Position numbers and translations under genes: made by a program. The notes beneath the pieces are model-generated. The model made no database searches. It was not told the DNA's origin and saw nothing but the letters and a program-made list of their open reading frames with translations. Source: Ctena decussata (taxonomy: Eukaryota > Mollusca > Bivalvia > Lucinida > Lucinidae). From it: 64,000 nucleotides of DNA. Each line of letters starts with the position of its first letter. Positions within the stretch are counted from its first letter, which is position 1. The stretch is taken from contig OZ022501.1 of the NCBI GenBank assembly GCA_963989385.1, positions 92,736,979 through 92,800,978 of the forward strand, read 5' to 3'. Positions 11,544 through 23,345 of this stretch are shown here, piece by piece.

Positions 11544-11984
11544 TCCCAGTCGAAACATGATGTCAAATGATATCATATGTTCGTCGATGCGACGTCATGA
11601 GGTCAAAGGGCGTTGTACTATTGTCAGTGTGACGAAATCGGGTAAATTTCGTTTTACTGACAACTTGATAGCTGACTTATATAATTCTAAACGTAATTGT
11701 CAAGCAAATTCAGTAAAAGAGTTATTTTTAGTGTCCGAAATTTGGCGGTCCCGATGTCCTTTTCGGTACCTGAAATCTCTTTTCAGTGACCAGAGGTTGA
11801 GTCCTTTTCGGTGCTGCACTTCTTATTTTATTGATAATTAGACACATCTATGGCAGAGAGTAGGAATGAGTATTGCCAAATAAGTTCCTTAGTTGTTTAA
11901 GTTGACAGTGTTAAAATGTAAAATAAAATATTCTACCCTTTTGGCACATTTGACTGTTTATCCGACTTTCACTAGTATGTTGAA

Positions 11985-14516
11985 AGTAAAAAGTATGCAA
12001 AGACCAGGAACTGAAACAATCAAAATCCAAATCCAGCCCTCAAACCATACATGTAGTTGGAAACAACTAAGATTACAAATAATCAAGATACAGAGAACAT
12101 ATGGCCAACCGAGTGAGCAGCTTGTTCCCAAAAGGTGGCCACTCAGCAACCCAAACCGAACCAAAAATAATAATAACATACATAAGGTAAAACATCACAG
12201 AAACTCTGACACCAAAAACAGACAACAAAGAACCACAACAGAACTACCGCCTTGGAACGGTCAGTAATGAATTACTGGGGGGGCTTAAATCGATTTTACA
12301 GGTCCAACCTCACCCTCAGTTTCTGAAGTGGTACAAAACATTTAGTTGGTTGTTCGGTTCGCATGATAACCCTCTAACTCGTCAATGAATCATCACGGTA
12401 AACACATAAATCAAATTTCAACACCATGAAGAAGCAAAGACGAGGACTCAACAGATACAACGGGCCGTCTGACAGGTGGAGATCCCTGTCCTGCCAAACA
12501 ACCCCACTGGAAATCTGAAGCAAAAGAAGGTCACCAGTTGAGCCCCGGTGGACCAAGCAACAGACAAAAAGGCTCCTGTCCCAACCAACTAAAATATATA
12601 GCTTTAGGTCGGGGCCATCATAGAGTCTGACGACCGATCCCCCGGTGTGCAATTAAAGAGTGCAGCAAAGCTACAACCGTGATTGGGTTAATCACTAAGC
12701 ATGCAGACTGTCGCATAACATTTAAATTATAGCCACTACGTTTGTGACGTATTATTATTTTTCGGAATGGATCAGAAAAAAGAAATTTTAATCCGACATC
12801 AAATTTTGAAACCAATTCATGGTGTCTGCGATAGAATTTAGAAAAAACCTTTCTAAGCTTATGATACCGATAGCCCTGTTGAAGAAGTTTAGCAGTTAAA
12901 CATTTATTACGAGCATTAAAGTCATCTACATGACTACACACTCTAGCAAATCTTATAAGTTGAGAAATATACACTCCATAAGAGGGACGACGTGGAACGT
13001 CACCATCCAAAAATGGAAAATTAACTATATCAAAGTCAAAGTCATCACGTATATCATAAATTTTAGAAGATACAGAACCGTTAGAAATAGATAGATGTAA
13101 ATCCAAAAAGGGGGCCTCGGTATCTCAAGTATTAGCTTTATTCAATTTAAGTTCAGGTGGGTAAATTTGGTTAACTAGAGGTTGAGTTAAATGCCTCAAT
13201 GATATCAGCTTGATTATCAACAGAAAGAGAAGTCATGAAATCTCTTTCATAACAAAATAAAAACAAATCGGCCACAAGAGGAGCACAATTTGTACCCATC
13301 GGAATACCAACAATTTGTCTGTATAACTTATTACCAAATCTGATGTAAATATTATCTAAGAGATATGATAAGGCGTCACATACATTCTGACATGACCAAA
13401 GACTATATCCTCTATATATTTTACGGTCAGTAGAAGTGAAAAACGCTTTCTTATCGTTACAGGCAATATAAAGGGTATCTTCATTTTTGGAGAACTTTTT
13501 GAAGGCCCTCTCAATCAAATCAACAAGTTTTTCCTTTATTAAGTTATGGGGTAATGTGGTATAAAGAGTAGAAAAATCATAAGTGGACAAACTAGTCGCA
13601 CGGAACCCTCTTGACTTCAGTTTACTAAGTACCTCACCAGAATTTTTTATAGACCAAAACATATTTTTCCCTGACCTCTCATACACTGTCTCATAGTACC
13701 AAATGACACGAGATTTCACAGCAGTGAGGCAAGAAGTTAATAATTTAGATAATTCTGTAGTAGTACAAGAGCTAGAGTTGGCAATGAATCTAGCTTTATA
13801 CGGTTTTTTATGAAGCTTAGGTAACCAATACATCGTAGGAAGTTTGTCTTGGCGTTCCTTAACGTTAACAGCAAACTTTAAAGGCAAATTATTTGAGTGG
13901 CTATTAACGACAGTCTTCTCATCTGTAAAAGTCTCTTCGTAAGACGTGGTGCCGTTAAGTTCCTGCTTCAAAGTGTTAATATAGTGCATCCGACAAACAA
14001 CAACAATGTTGTTTGCGGCCTTGTCAGCAGGAACCAAAACATACTTCCTATGAAAATCCTGGATACCCTGCTTCAAATATCTAAAGGAAGATTTAGGCTT
14101 AGGAGGTAAAAGATTAGTATTGTGTGAATAAAACTTTATACGTTTATCCACAATATTAAAGATACTTAGTTTCTATTTCTTTAAAGCGTTACTTTCAACA
14201 CCCTCTCGTTTACACCAACGATTACCAAAATCATTTAATGCAGATGCAATTTCTTCCCTACATCTGTTGAAATCGATATGGGAAGGGAATCTATACTTAG
14301 GACCCTTAGAAACAATGTTACGAATTCTAGAATCCGGGATGATCTTCAAATTTCCAGTCACAACATGACCTGCTGATGGGTAAATAAATTTGGAATCTTT
14401 ACAATCTCATGAATCAGGAGTATTAGCATCGATGTCAAGATCAGACACAAGTTTATTGAAATTAAATATGATACTTCTAATCGGTTTGTTATACTTATAA
14501 CAAATAATAGGTGACA
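11985..14516 (-). mobile_element. Penelope-like retroelement, copy 1 (truncated and internally deleted)
   Basis: The insertion is defined by the empty paralogous site in unit 3 near 45,918-45,925 (left flank ATGTTGAA, right flank TGCTATATTTT). No clear target duplication is seen. The left end (3' on the minus strand) starts AGTAAAAAGTATGCAAAGAC, shared with copy 2. The body encodes a broken reverse transcriptase. No GIY-YIG endonuclease could be found, so the element is either endonuclease-lacking or truncated. Relative to copy 2 it has lost about 93 bp near 12,779 and about 50 bp near 13,175, but keeps about 246 bp (12,389-12,635) missing from copy 2. Confidence 0.8.
12618..14480 (-). pseudogene. 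Penelope-type reverse transcriptase, disrupted (copy 1)
   Basis: Frames at 14173-14361 and 13171-14151 are in the same phase, separated by stops; another piece is at 12618-13106. Visible family motifs are an N-terminal PSAGHVVTGNLKII region, YWLPKLHKKPYKARFI, STYDFSTLYTTLPH and GIPMGTNCAPLVADLFLF, plus a C-terminal YRYHKLRKVFSKFYRR. About 50 bp are missing at about 13,175, which removes the YLDD catalytic motif and shifts the frame. Polymerase activity is therefore impossible. Placement in the Penelope-like group comes from these motifs; no search was run. Confidence 0.75.
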
Positions 14517-15144
14517 TGCTATATTTTTGTTAAATACGATGCAAAAATATTATCCAAACGCTGATTTATATCATGATAATAAAAGTTCTTAAATATACGT
14601 TTTATAGCATGAAATGGAAAATCAAAGTCCCTTTCAGTGCCACTGTGGAGTTAGTCCGTGCGACCATTGAGACGAAAAACGCCAAGACTAACAACAACAA
14701 CAACAACAACAACCCTTTCAGTGCCCAAAATTTCTATTCGGTCCTTTTTCGGCGGCGTAACTCCTTTTCTGTCTTTAGTAGGAACGTATACTCTTTCACA
14801 GCCTTACAATATTAAATTTTCTGCCTAACAGATATAGCAGTGGAACAATGTAGTAGGACCGTTGTACTTCAATATTCTTAATTCCTCCTCAAAAAAGTTT
14901 GCAAACATTTGATGGCGACAGAACACGTCCATTGTGCCCGCTCGGACTACAAGACTCTGATGCAAATATAATTATTGTTCTAAATTGTGCTTCATTATTC
15001 TGAATTCCTCTTTAAATAAGTTTGCAAACATTTGATGGCGATAGATCTGGTCCAATTTTTACTCAAATACTTCTTAATAAGCTAAGCTGCTGTTGATAAT
15101 GGTGCAAAGCAAAGTACCGGATATTACTCTGAATAATCTGTTAG
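14517..15144. other. Unit 2 upstream flank between PLE copy 1 and SINE
   Basis: Nearly identical to 45,926-46,552. It contains an (AAC)n microsatellite at 14,691-14,713 and no supported gene. Confidence 0.6.
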
Positions 15145-15415
15145 GTTGGTTGGTTGATTTAATGCTTAACGTCCACGGTAAACAACTAAGGTCATGTCGG
15201 GACGGTCAGTTAACCTAACCACACTATTCCTGGGCAGGCTTAGACCTCCTAAGCGGTTAACCAGTACTAAGTGCACATTCTTTCGTCAGTAACTGACAAC
15301 TACCCTTCTTGAATCAGCGGAAGGAGAAACGAAAGTATGTGGCCAGACCGGGATTCGAACCCAGGACCTCTGACTACGAGTCAGGTGCCCTACCGATTGC
15401 GCTACCCGGCCCGGC
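15145..15415 (-). mobile_element. tRNA-derived SINE with 14-bp target-site duplication
   Basis: The element is flanked by GAATAATCTGTTAG at 15,131-15,144 and 15,416-15,429. The uninterrupted site is present in unit 3 near 46,539-46,553. On the minus strand it starts with a tRNA-like head (reverse of 15,340-15,415): A-box TAGCGCAATCGG and B-box GGTTCGAATCC, followed by an unrelated body and a tail of AACC repeats (plus-strand GGTTGGTTGG). The head could fold as a tRNA, but the body and tail show it is a SINE. Confidence 0.92.
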
Positions 15416-15429
15416 GAATAATCTGTTAG

Positions 15430-15836
15430 ACGCTTTCTTGAAACAGTCGGATACATAGCTGACAAGCTGACCTACTGCTTGTAAATTCATAGTGTTTTTT
15501 GTTATTTTCTTTTTTTTTTCTTTCTTTGTCTACGACGATGGGCGTAGACAGTTTAGTCATTGACCCAGTCACGAAAGTACAGCCAGTAGTTATCCACAAT
15601 GCAGCTTAACCTTTATGCTACAAGCTGCATATCGTGAATATCGTGAGCGCTATTCGTATACATGTTGGGGCTTGCAAGTGAAATACCCCAGTACTGCATG
15701 TGAATCACAAGGTAGCACAATATACCGCAAGGTACAGGTGAATGAATACCTTGTCTTTTCAACAGTATTTCAACCATGGAAGGCTGACAATGAAGGCGAA
15801 GTAGTATAAAACCCAACATCCTCATCTACACCCGTG
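15430..15836. other. Unit 2 flank with two exon-like modules
   Basis: Contains a module reading MGVDSLVIDPVTKVQPVV and then a stop (about 15,538-15,607), and a 64-codon open stretch ending KADNEGEVV at about 15,809. Both have counterparts in units 1 and 3. The second is interrupted by a stop in unit 3, which argues against function. Confidence 0.35.
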
Positions 15837-16949
15837 CATGGGCAGAAATGGAGTGTAGATTCACCTAGCCAACGTATCAATAAGTTGATAAGTGACACGT
15901 TCATTTTATAATGGGCTGACATAGGACATGTTATTTTCTGAGCCAATAAAACTGTTAAAACCTTAGATAAACAAATTATTGTTGATGATTCCTAAATCTA
16001 CATTAACTCTATTTTACAAACATATAACTTTCATAATTTTTGGATGAAAAAAAGTTAGGTCATTTTTATATTTAATGTCCATACCCTTCTTTCTATTAAC
16101 CACAATGTAAAAATCATAAAAAACGACACCCCTTTGATTAAATAACCGATTAAAACAACATTATTTTTTCCATTAAATACAAAATTGCTGATACTTCCTA
16201 AAACTAGAAAGATTTATCTTTCTAAAGGTGTATAATTCATATTCCTGCTTTTAAAAAAAGTTAGGTCATTTTTCAAAAAAGCCTAGTGGACGAAGCAACT
16301 AAACTCCGTTCATTAATTCTGAAACTGGGTTTTTCGCTGCTCATACATTTATAATCCAATACATCCAGATAATACTGTGCATAGTGATAATGCTAAACTT
16401 CCGCCGATTTCTCATCAATGTGTCCAGTGACTCTGACTTTCGAAGGCTGCTGGGCTAACCTGCATGAAAATGCAAATAACACATTTTCAAACAGAGACTA
16501 AGTCCATCGGACAGGTTGGAAACGCCTTTTGATACCATATAAAGTGGTCGCTATAAATAGTTTTGTGTACGGGTGTGGTTAGTATTCTAACACATGTTCT
16601 GCGCGTGCGAAATCAGTCAGCGTGACAACAAGCTCATCATCTAGATAATTCTATCTCGATTTGAAATTGATCACACCGCATAAATTTACACTGGACAAGG
16701 TTTTCAGTGTTTCACCGTAGTCCTCCACCACCGACAAACAACGTCTGAATGACGTTATATCAGCGTCAGTGCGACGTAGTGATGTTCACTGGCGCTACTT
16801 TAATGCAACTATTATAGCTTTCCGCAGTTTCTAATAAATTTCTGAATTTCCAAACATTTGATACCGAGGATGCGTTAGAATTGCGAAGTTAAATACAACG
16901 ACCAAATCGTGCATCTCTTAAATTATTACAGCTCCCCTCAATTGGTCTG

Positions 16950-17210
16950 CACCTCCTCCCCCCCCCACCCAAACTCTAAAAAAAGGAAAAATAATCCCCC
17001 CTCACCGCACTACCTACAACCCCCCCCCCCCCATTTGTCTACCATCCAAACTCCCACCCCTCGATTTGACTCCCTCGTAAACATACACCTTATTCAGTCT
17101 ACCACCCGAACCTCCACCCTAGTATCTAGACACGCACTCCCCTCCACTTTTCAACAGACCGCTATTCCTTCGGTCTATCACCCGACCTCTACACCTCGAC
17201 ACTAACAATA
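16950..17210. repeat. C-rich, strand-asymmetric degenerate repeat
   Basis: The plus strand is almost free of G and contains runs of nine to twelve C. A degenerate unit of the form GTCTACCAYCCRAAC-CYCCACCCT recurs about every 60 bases. The 98-codon open frame through it is a by-product of composition. Confidence 0.6.
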
Positions 17211-17386
17211 TATACGCTAGGAAGGTCTCAATGCAAATACTAAATCCTCGAACCTCACGGGCTTGCGCAAACAGGAGGCAGTCTGATCAGAGTCAAACGG
17301 GGTCGAAGTCAACCTCACGGTACTGAGTTTAAGTAAAAGCTGAGAGGTTCACATATTTGATTTGCGTCATCTGGAAAGGATATTAA

Positions 17387-19306
17387 GGTGGTGATAATCA
17401 CTGATTTGGGACAAAGACAAAAATCTGCATAAAATACTCAAAATACCACTGATCTTTCCAAATCTTAGAATATACCTTCTTTATGTTGTTTCTCACAATT
17501 CAGACTCCCAAAATGCAGCATTTGTTAATGTTAAAAAGTGTTTTTATGATGAAAGATCAAAGGGTAATTTTGTGCGCAATAATCTGAAAAATTAATATTG
17601 TTATTGAAAATATTCTTAGTGCTGAGGGTTCCTTGTTGCATAATGGAGAGCGACCTAGCAATTATTTTTTCAAACTCTTTCACACATTATCAGGCTGAGC
17701 AGATGGAAAAAGATGCGGTCTGTGTCCAAATTTTTTTGTCAAAACACACAGGTGAGACAGGTGAGACTATTTTAACAAGATTGAACAATTTCATCTACAC
17801 ACCAGTGATCATGTAAGTAATGTATTGGTTATACTGTAGGTGTTACATAGGTATACTTGCCTACCCTATATTTAATAAATGCATCCAGTGTACATTACCT
17901 TGTACAAGGTTGAACATTTGAGAAAAGCTACCATTTTCATCTGGTCTACATTACAATTCGAGAAATAGTTGAAATAAATAATTGCTAGCTCGCTCTTCAT
18001 TATGCAATAACGCACCTTCAGTACTACGTAAATTTTCAATAACGATGTTAATTTTCTTGATTTTTGCGCAGAAAACTACCCTTTGATCTTTCCTTATAAA
18101 AACACTTTTATAAGTAGCATGTACGTCTATTTTGTATTCTAAACTGTAAAGAACAACAAATATAAGAAGTCTGCTAACTCTCAGGGAGATACCTTACTTT
18201 TTTTATGGTTTTATGCAGATTTTCACACATTAGAGATCAGAGGATAGATTCTGAGAAATCTAAAATTTGAGATCGATTTAGACTATTATTCTAGATCATC
18301 GTCTTTTATACTATTTGGATCCTTTTGAAATTAATCAGTCTTTGAATCGGCTGCCCAATTAAAATTCAGAAATTACAGTATGCTTTTTTCTGGTTTCGTC
18401 CCCAGATATTGTCAGGGTCACTGACGAGGCTTTATTAGCCGAAACTACGTAGTCTGACCCATGTTCCTACTTATGTATGTATTCTCTGCTCTTGAAGGAA
18501 CTTTTTTAGATTTTAATTATACCTCACTGCAGCTGGTGTTGTGCCGTGTGGCGGCCGTAAAAAGTCTCCCCGTACATCATCCATAGTGCAGATTATATTT
18601 TATGTACATCCTTTGAGATCAGAGGATAGATTCTGAGAAATCTAAAATTTGAGATCGATTTAGACTATTATTCTAGATCATCGTCTTTTATACTATTTGG
18701 ATCCTTTTGAAATTAATCAGTCTTTGAATCGGCTGCCCAATTAAAATTCAGAAATTACAGTATGCTTTTTTCTGGTTTCGTCCCCAGATATTGTCAGGGT
18801 CACTGACGAGGCTTTATTAGCCGAAACTACGTAGTCTGACCCATGTTCCTACTTATGTATGTATTCTCTGCTCTTGAAGGAACTTTTTTAGATTTTAATT
18901 ATACCTCACTGCAGCTGGTGTTGTGCCGTGTGGCGGCCGTAAAAAGTCTCCCCGTACATCATCCATAGTGCAGATTATATTTTATGTACATCCTTTGAGA
19001 TCAGAGGATAGATTCTGAGAAATCTAAAATTTGAGATCGATTTAGACTATTATTCTAGATCATCGTCTTTTATACTATTTGGATCCTTTTGAAATTAATC
19101 AGTCTTTGAATCGGCTGCCCAATTAAAATTCAGAAATTACAGTATGCTTTTTTCTGGTTTCGTCCCCAGATATTGTCAGGGTCACTGACGAGGCTTTATT
19201 AGCCGAAACTACGTAGTCTGACCCATGTTCCTACTTATGTATGTATTCTCTGCTCTTGAAGGAACTTTTTTAGATTTTAATTTTACATTTACCATAAATC
19301 ACCACC
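17387..19306. mobile_element. TTAA-flanked foldback element carrying a 382-bp tandem array
   Basis: TTAA at 17,383-17,386 and 19,307-19,310 flanks matching ends GGTGGTGAT and ATCACCACC. A long inverted repeat pairs about 17,395-17,690 with about 17,945-18,225: for example AAAGATCAAAGGGTA against TACCCTTTGATCTTT, and GTTGCATAATGGAGAGCG against its near complement. Between the right arm and the terminal CACC motif sits the tandem array. TTAA flanks suggest piggyBac-type mobilisation; no transposase is present. Confidence 0.65.
18233..19283. repeat. Three-copy tandem repeat, period 382 bp
   Basis: Units start at 18,233, 18,615 and 18,997, each with GAGATCAGAGGATAGATTCT. The third is shortened and stops near 19,283. 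The copies are almost identical, implying recent amplification. Diverged members of the same family lie upstream of gene 2 (28,850-29,320) and gene 3 (50,280-50,760), recognisable by TTATTAGCCGAAACTACGTA. Confidence 0.92.
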
Positions 19307-20128
19307 TTAAGTCATGTGCATACTGTTACTACTCAACTGTACAGGTTTTTCACTATGATCTCTTTATATTATCTAAGAAAGTTAATGCAAAACTGTAGAC
19401 TCTGATATCACTGCACAGTCTGAGTCTTCCCTGTTTGTACAATACAAGGGTACCTTTTTACAAGCGTGCAAATCATTTACTTCTAATTAGCTGTTTTATA
19501 GACACTGACGGACAAAGGTGAACCCGCATGCATGCAATATTTCCTTCCGAATATATACGCGAAAGCTAATCTGAGCGTTTGCTTTTCGCACATCCGATGT
19601 GTGGCTGTGTGGGCACAGAGGAAAAAATGTAGCTCATGCAGTATTTTTTAAGCAGTCGGGTTTCAAAGCATTTTTTTTTCTGGAATCATCCTTCGTGTGA
19701 CTTTGCTGGAGGGCCAACACTTATTATCCGAATGACCGGCGTGATATCCACGTGGAAAGTATGTGAATATGTATGACTTTAGGCTGTCAATTTTCATCAA
19801 ATGGTCTTAGTTTGCGGACGAGTTTTTGAAATTTGTTGTATCATGCACGTAACTGCAGCATCAGACGCCAGGCTAAGGTACATGAGACCTTTATGAGAAA
19901 TCGGCGGAAGTCGAGCTTTATCACTATGCACAGTCTTACTTTGATTGATTAGCTTATAAAAGTATAAGCAGCGAAAAATCCAGTTTCAGAATTAATGAAC
20001 GGAGTTTAAAACTGCATTTTACCGTGTAAGACCGGTTTGCAGCAAGCGGTTGATGACGGATCAATTCATACCTAGCACTATTCTATTCCACTGTTAAAAC
20101 TGTTAGATATTCGCATACACAGGTAATA

Positions 20129-20175
20129 CTAACAACAACAACAACAATAATAATAATAATAATAATAATAATAAA
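20129..20175. repeat. (AAC)n(AAT)n microsatellite
   Basis: A compound trinucleotide tract, AAC units then AAT units. Confidence 0.9.
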
Positions 20176-20179
20176 GCGT

Positions 20180-22240
20180 GTGGAATGATTTTAGTAATGT
20201 TTTTAAATTAATGTTTGAAGCAATTCTATTAAAATATGGTAAAATATGGTAACACTACATGCCCATTCATCTATCTAAATTATATAATATTATAGGATTC
20301 CATTATTAACTTACTAAAAAGAAAATATTATCAATTAGCAGGTTTAATTAGCTCCTTGATGTGCAATTAACTTTTTGAATTGCGGCCCGTGTCTTTCGAA
20401 AACTTAGCGTGTCATTAGACTGCTTACATTTTTCTACAATTGTTGTCTAAACATTTAAGATTCGGTGTGTCTTCCTAATTAGGCGTCATTAAAAAAGGTC
20501 GCTGTGATCTTTCGCATCTGAAGTAGTCCTTTTGTTAAAATTAATTGAAGATTAACTGAAAAGTGTGAAAAGTTTATTACTCAAATAGTGAATTACATTT
20601 GTAATTGACACAACTGAATTGTGCAACCATCTCCAGGCTACGCCCATTTATTACCATTAAACCATATCTCCTAACTAGATGCAACAAAAGGGTTAATTTA
20701 GGAATCTAATTTTGCATAAAATACTGATAGTCATTAGAATCTCCTCGTTGATATGTTGCTCAGAATCTCCTCGCCGAGGCGATTCTTAAAGAGTGCACTC
20801 AGCATTTGTATTATTTGAGATGTTAAGGAATTAAATACTTTTTCAAGTTAAGTTCTTAATTTATTTGTTTTATTATTAAATTGCCCCTCTTGACAAAGAA
20901 ATCAAACTTGATAGACCTGTGTTAACAACTGACTAGTGTTATTGCTGGGGTAAATATGGCCACGCGACGATTTATTTATTGCCCAGCTTATCTGACAATA
21001 TACAACATGCGGTCACAAAACCGATAAGATAAACAGGGTAATTGTTTGACTCATAAATTAGATGATATTATGTTTTTATTTCTGAAGGGTAGATACCATA
21101 ATATGAACTGAACACTCAGAACGACGAATTGGAATTAAATTTATAAGGTCTGATTACCCATGGACATTAGGGTCATTTCATATTTAGATGATTTCACCGC
21201 AGTACTGCTGATCCGAGTCCCACAGGCTGGTAGCCACGCTTCTTCAGACGAGAAGCTCTGCTTTGCTCTCAATCAGCGTGCACATATGCGTTATGTGCTT
21301 GCTGGTTTGGGTCTTTTTTTATGCATAAAACACATTTTGGCTTGACATGCATATTTGAGCCGCGACACGACAAAATCAACAATCTATTGAATCCACTGTC
21401 TGTAAATACTGTAGACAATGTAAATGTTTCTTGGCTCACTGTATATTTTTGTTATTACCATTATTATTACTATTATGATCTCTTGAGCTGTTGCTGGTTG
21501 TAAATTCTACAATGAGCTGGCTTGTTTATCGGTGGCCCATCATCTATGTATTTCTCTTGTAATTTTATGAGCTATTACCTGAGATTGGCAGTAAAGCGGC
21601 ATGGCATGTACGACCAGCGAAGGCTTATTTCGCTGATTAAGACCAGCGAAGGATCAGGTCAGACAGTGCATACGCGCAGTTTGGTCATAGGCGTCGTTGG
21701 TTGCGTGAGGTTAAGGCACAGTTCACACTGAGCATACGCGCAGGTTAATCATAGCATTCGCTGGTTGTATTAGCCATCTATGGGATATGGCATCTATAAA
21801 GTAACAAAATGAGTTGTACCAGACGTTTTCATTTAAGATATTGAAATATTTATGGTTAATCCATTGGGTGCGCGCCTTGTTTAGACTGCGCGGATGCGCA
21901 AGTTGGTCTGAACCTTGTTTGGCGCACACGCCATCTTCAAATGTTTAACAGTTTTTACAAGCAGACTAAACGAAAGGAATGTAAATGGAAAATATGTGTA
22001 ATTGCTGATATTTAATAGGATTATCATCTTGATGTTGATTTAACATTCTACATTTGTTTTTCTAATGGTAAAAATTCGGTTAGACAGTAATTTAAAGAAT
22101 TGCAAGTAATGCATGAATTTTGACAAAAACAAGGAATTGAATTAGCATTTAATTAATGCTTTGAATTAGCATTGAAGTAGTGCAAAAACTGGTGACTTAA
22201 TACAATATTGAAAATGCGCAAACATTCAGAATTGCTATAT
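20180..22240. other. Non-coding AT-rich stretch with MITE relics
   Basis: No gene is supported. A single terminus of the GCCGCGACACGA family is at about 21,358-21,385, and a dyad core ACTGCGCGGATGCGCAAGTT is at about 21,886-21,905, both bivalve-type repeat relics. Short open frames (60-70 codons) show no recognisable domain. Confidence 0.5.
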
Positions 22241-22244
22241 ATGA

Positions 22245-22342
22245 GTTGTCTCAGATGATGGCTCAAAACAGGAGGTTCTCTCAAGGATAGCACAAGCCAC
22301 TTCAGCTCTTGCCAAGCTGAAACCAATTTGGAGAGATAACAA
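22245..22342 (+). mobile_element. 98-bp internal fragment of the 54-56 kb LINE
   Basis: The stretch is identical, as far as I can read, to 55,471-55,568 in the reverse transcriptase region of the LINE. It has neither the 3' tail nor any flanking LINE sequence. It begins GTTGTCTCAGATGATGGCTC. Confidence 0.9.
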
Positions 22343-22559
22343 GAGATTTCATAAATACGCCTTAAAATTTTAAATATTGGGACACCTAACATAATTACAG
22401 TAATTTTCCAAAACATTGAATAGTATGGTTAAATGCAAACAGAATAGACCTTGATTCGACTGCTCTGCGACAATCAGTCTGTTCTCGAGCTGCACTGTTT
22501 GCTTAAACCTATCTGTCCCAATACTTAGAATTATTAAGGTCTTCTTCTTCTTCCAAGTT

Positions 22560-23345
22560 ATGGTCAGGATTCTTCTCTGAGAATGTACTGTTGACCAGTG
22601 AGAGGGGAAAGAGACAGCCTACTCCTTCCAATGTTATGTTAAAATCCAGTTATGTACAGTTAAAACATATAAAATATTGTCGGCTGTTCAGAACTGAAGG
22701 GTCGGCAGGGCATGACCTAGACCGACTCGGAACTCCTCTAGGGTGGTGGCGTCAGTGACCTGGGTTGGTAGAAGGTTCCATTCCCGAATGGTCCGTGGGA
22801 AGAAAGAGTATTTGTAGACGGACATGGTGGCAGTAGGCTGGTAGAGTCTATGCTGACCTCTGGTGCGTCTGTCACTGGGACGTACAACATCAGTGTCAAT
22901 CTCCACCAATCCATGCTGTATTTTAAACAATGTTGTCAGTCTGTCCACTCTTCTTCTTTGCTGTAGTGGTTCCCAATTAAGGTCTGAGACCATCTTGGTG
23001 ACGCATCCTGGCGTTCTGTCATAGTAATTCCCATGAACAAAGCGCGCGGCTTGTTTTTGGACCTTCTCCAGCTTGGCACTGTCTTCGATTGATGATGGGT
23101 CCCAGGCTGGAGATGCATACTCTAGAGTTGGTCTAACAAGGGCTGTGTAGGCTGCCTTCTTCACATCTCTAGTGCATTCGCCAAGATTTCGTCTCAAGAA
23201 TCCCAGGGTCTTTGACGCTTTTGCTGCCGTGACGTCTATATGAGTATGCCAGGTGAGGTCATTGCTGATGTGCACTCCGAGGTACTTTCCACTGTCCACT
23301 ACTTCCAGTGTGTGTCCATGGAGCTTATATTCTGACTGTCTCTCG
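22560..23345 (-). mobile_element. 3' part of a second LINE (CR1/jockey-like)
   Basis: A 5'-truncated element on the minus strand, with one long open frame (next entry) and a presumed 3' untranslated region to about 22,560. Coding similarity stops at about 23,345. The family is inferred from the protein. Confidence 0.65.
22688..23345 (-). pseudogene. C-terminal reverse transcriptase domain of CR1/jockey-like LINE, truncated
   Basis: The frame includes GKYLGVHISNDLTWHTHI, then LGFLRRNLG, ALVRPTLEYASPAWDP, and a C-terminal FFPRTIREWNLLPTQV. This order is typical of the thumb and C-terminal part of CR1/jockey-type LINE reverse transcriptases. The palm domain with the FADD motif is missing at the 5' side, so it is not functional. 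The last residues before the stop are HALPTLQF. It is unrelated in sequence to the LINE at 54,145. Confidence 0.8.

Larger units (their letters stand above)
16300..20008. mobile_element. Element with long inverted ends (about 230 bp), 3.7 kb
   Basis: The stretch from 16,300 to about 16,530 is the imperfect reverse complement of about 19,790-20,008; the outermost bases are TAAACTCCGTTCATTAATTC and the matching right end. The pairing includes GAGAAATCGGCGGAAG and ATCACTATGCACAGT. No coding sequence is seen. The interior holds a C-rich repeat and the nested TTAA element. A target duplication is not obvious, so class is open (foldback element or large MITE). Confidence 0.6.

Noticed and set aside
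15340..15415. tRNA gene on the minus strand
   Set aside because: A- and B-boxes are present, but it is fused to a SINE body with tail and target duplication.
16909..17205. Proline/threonine-rich 98-codon frame
   Set aside because: It comes from the C-rich simple repeat; no start context, homologue or conservation.
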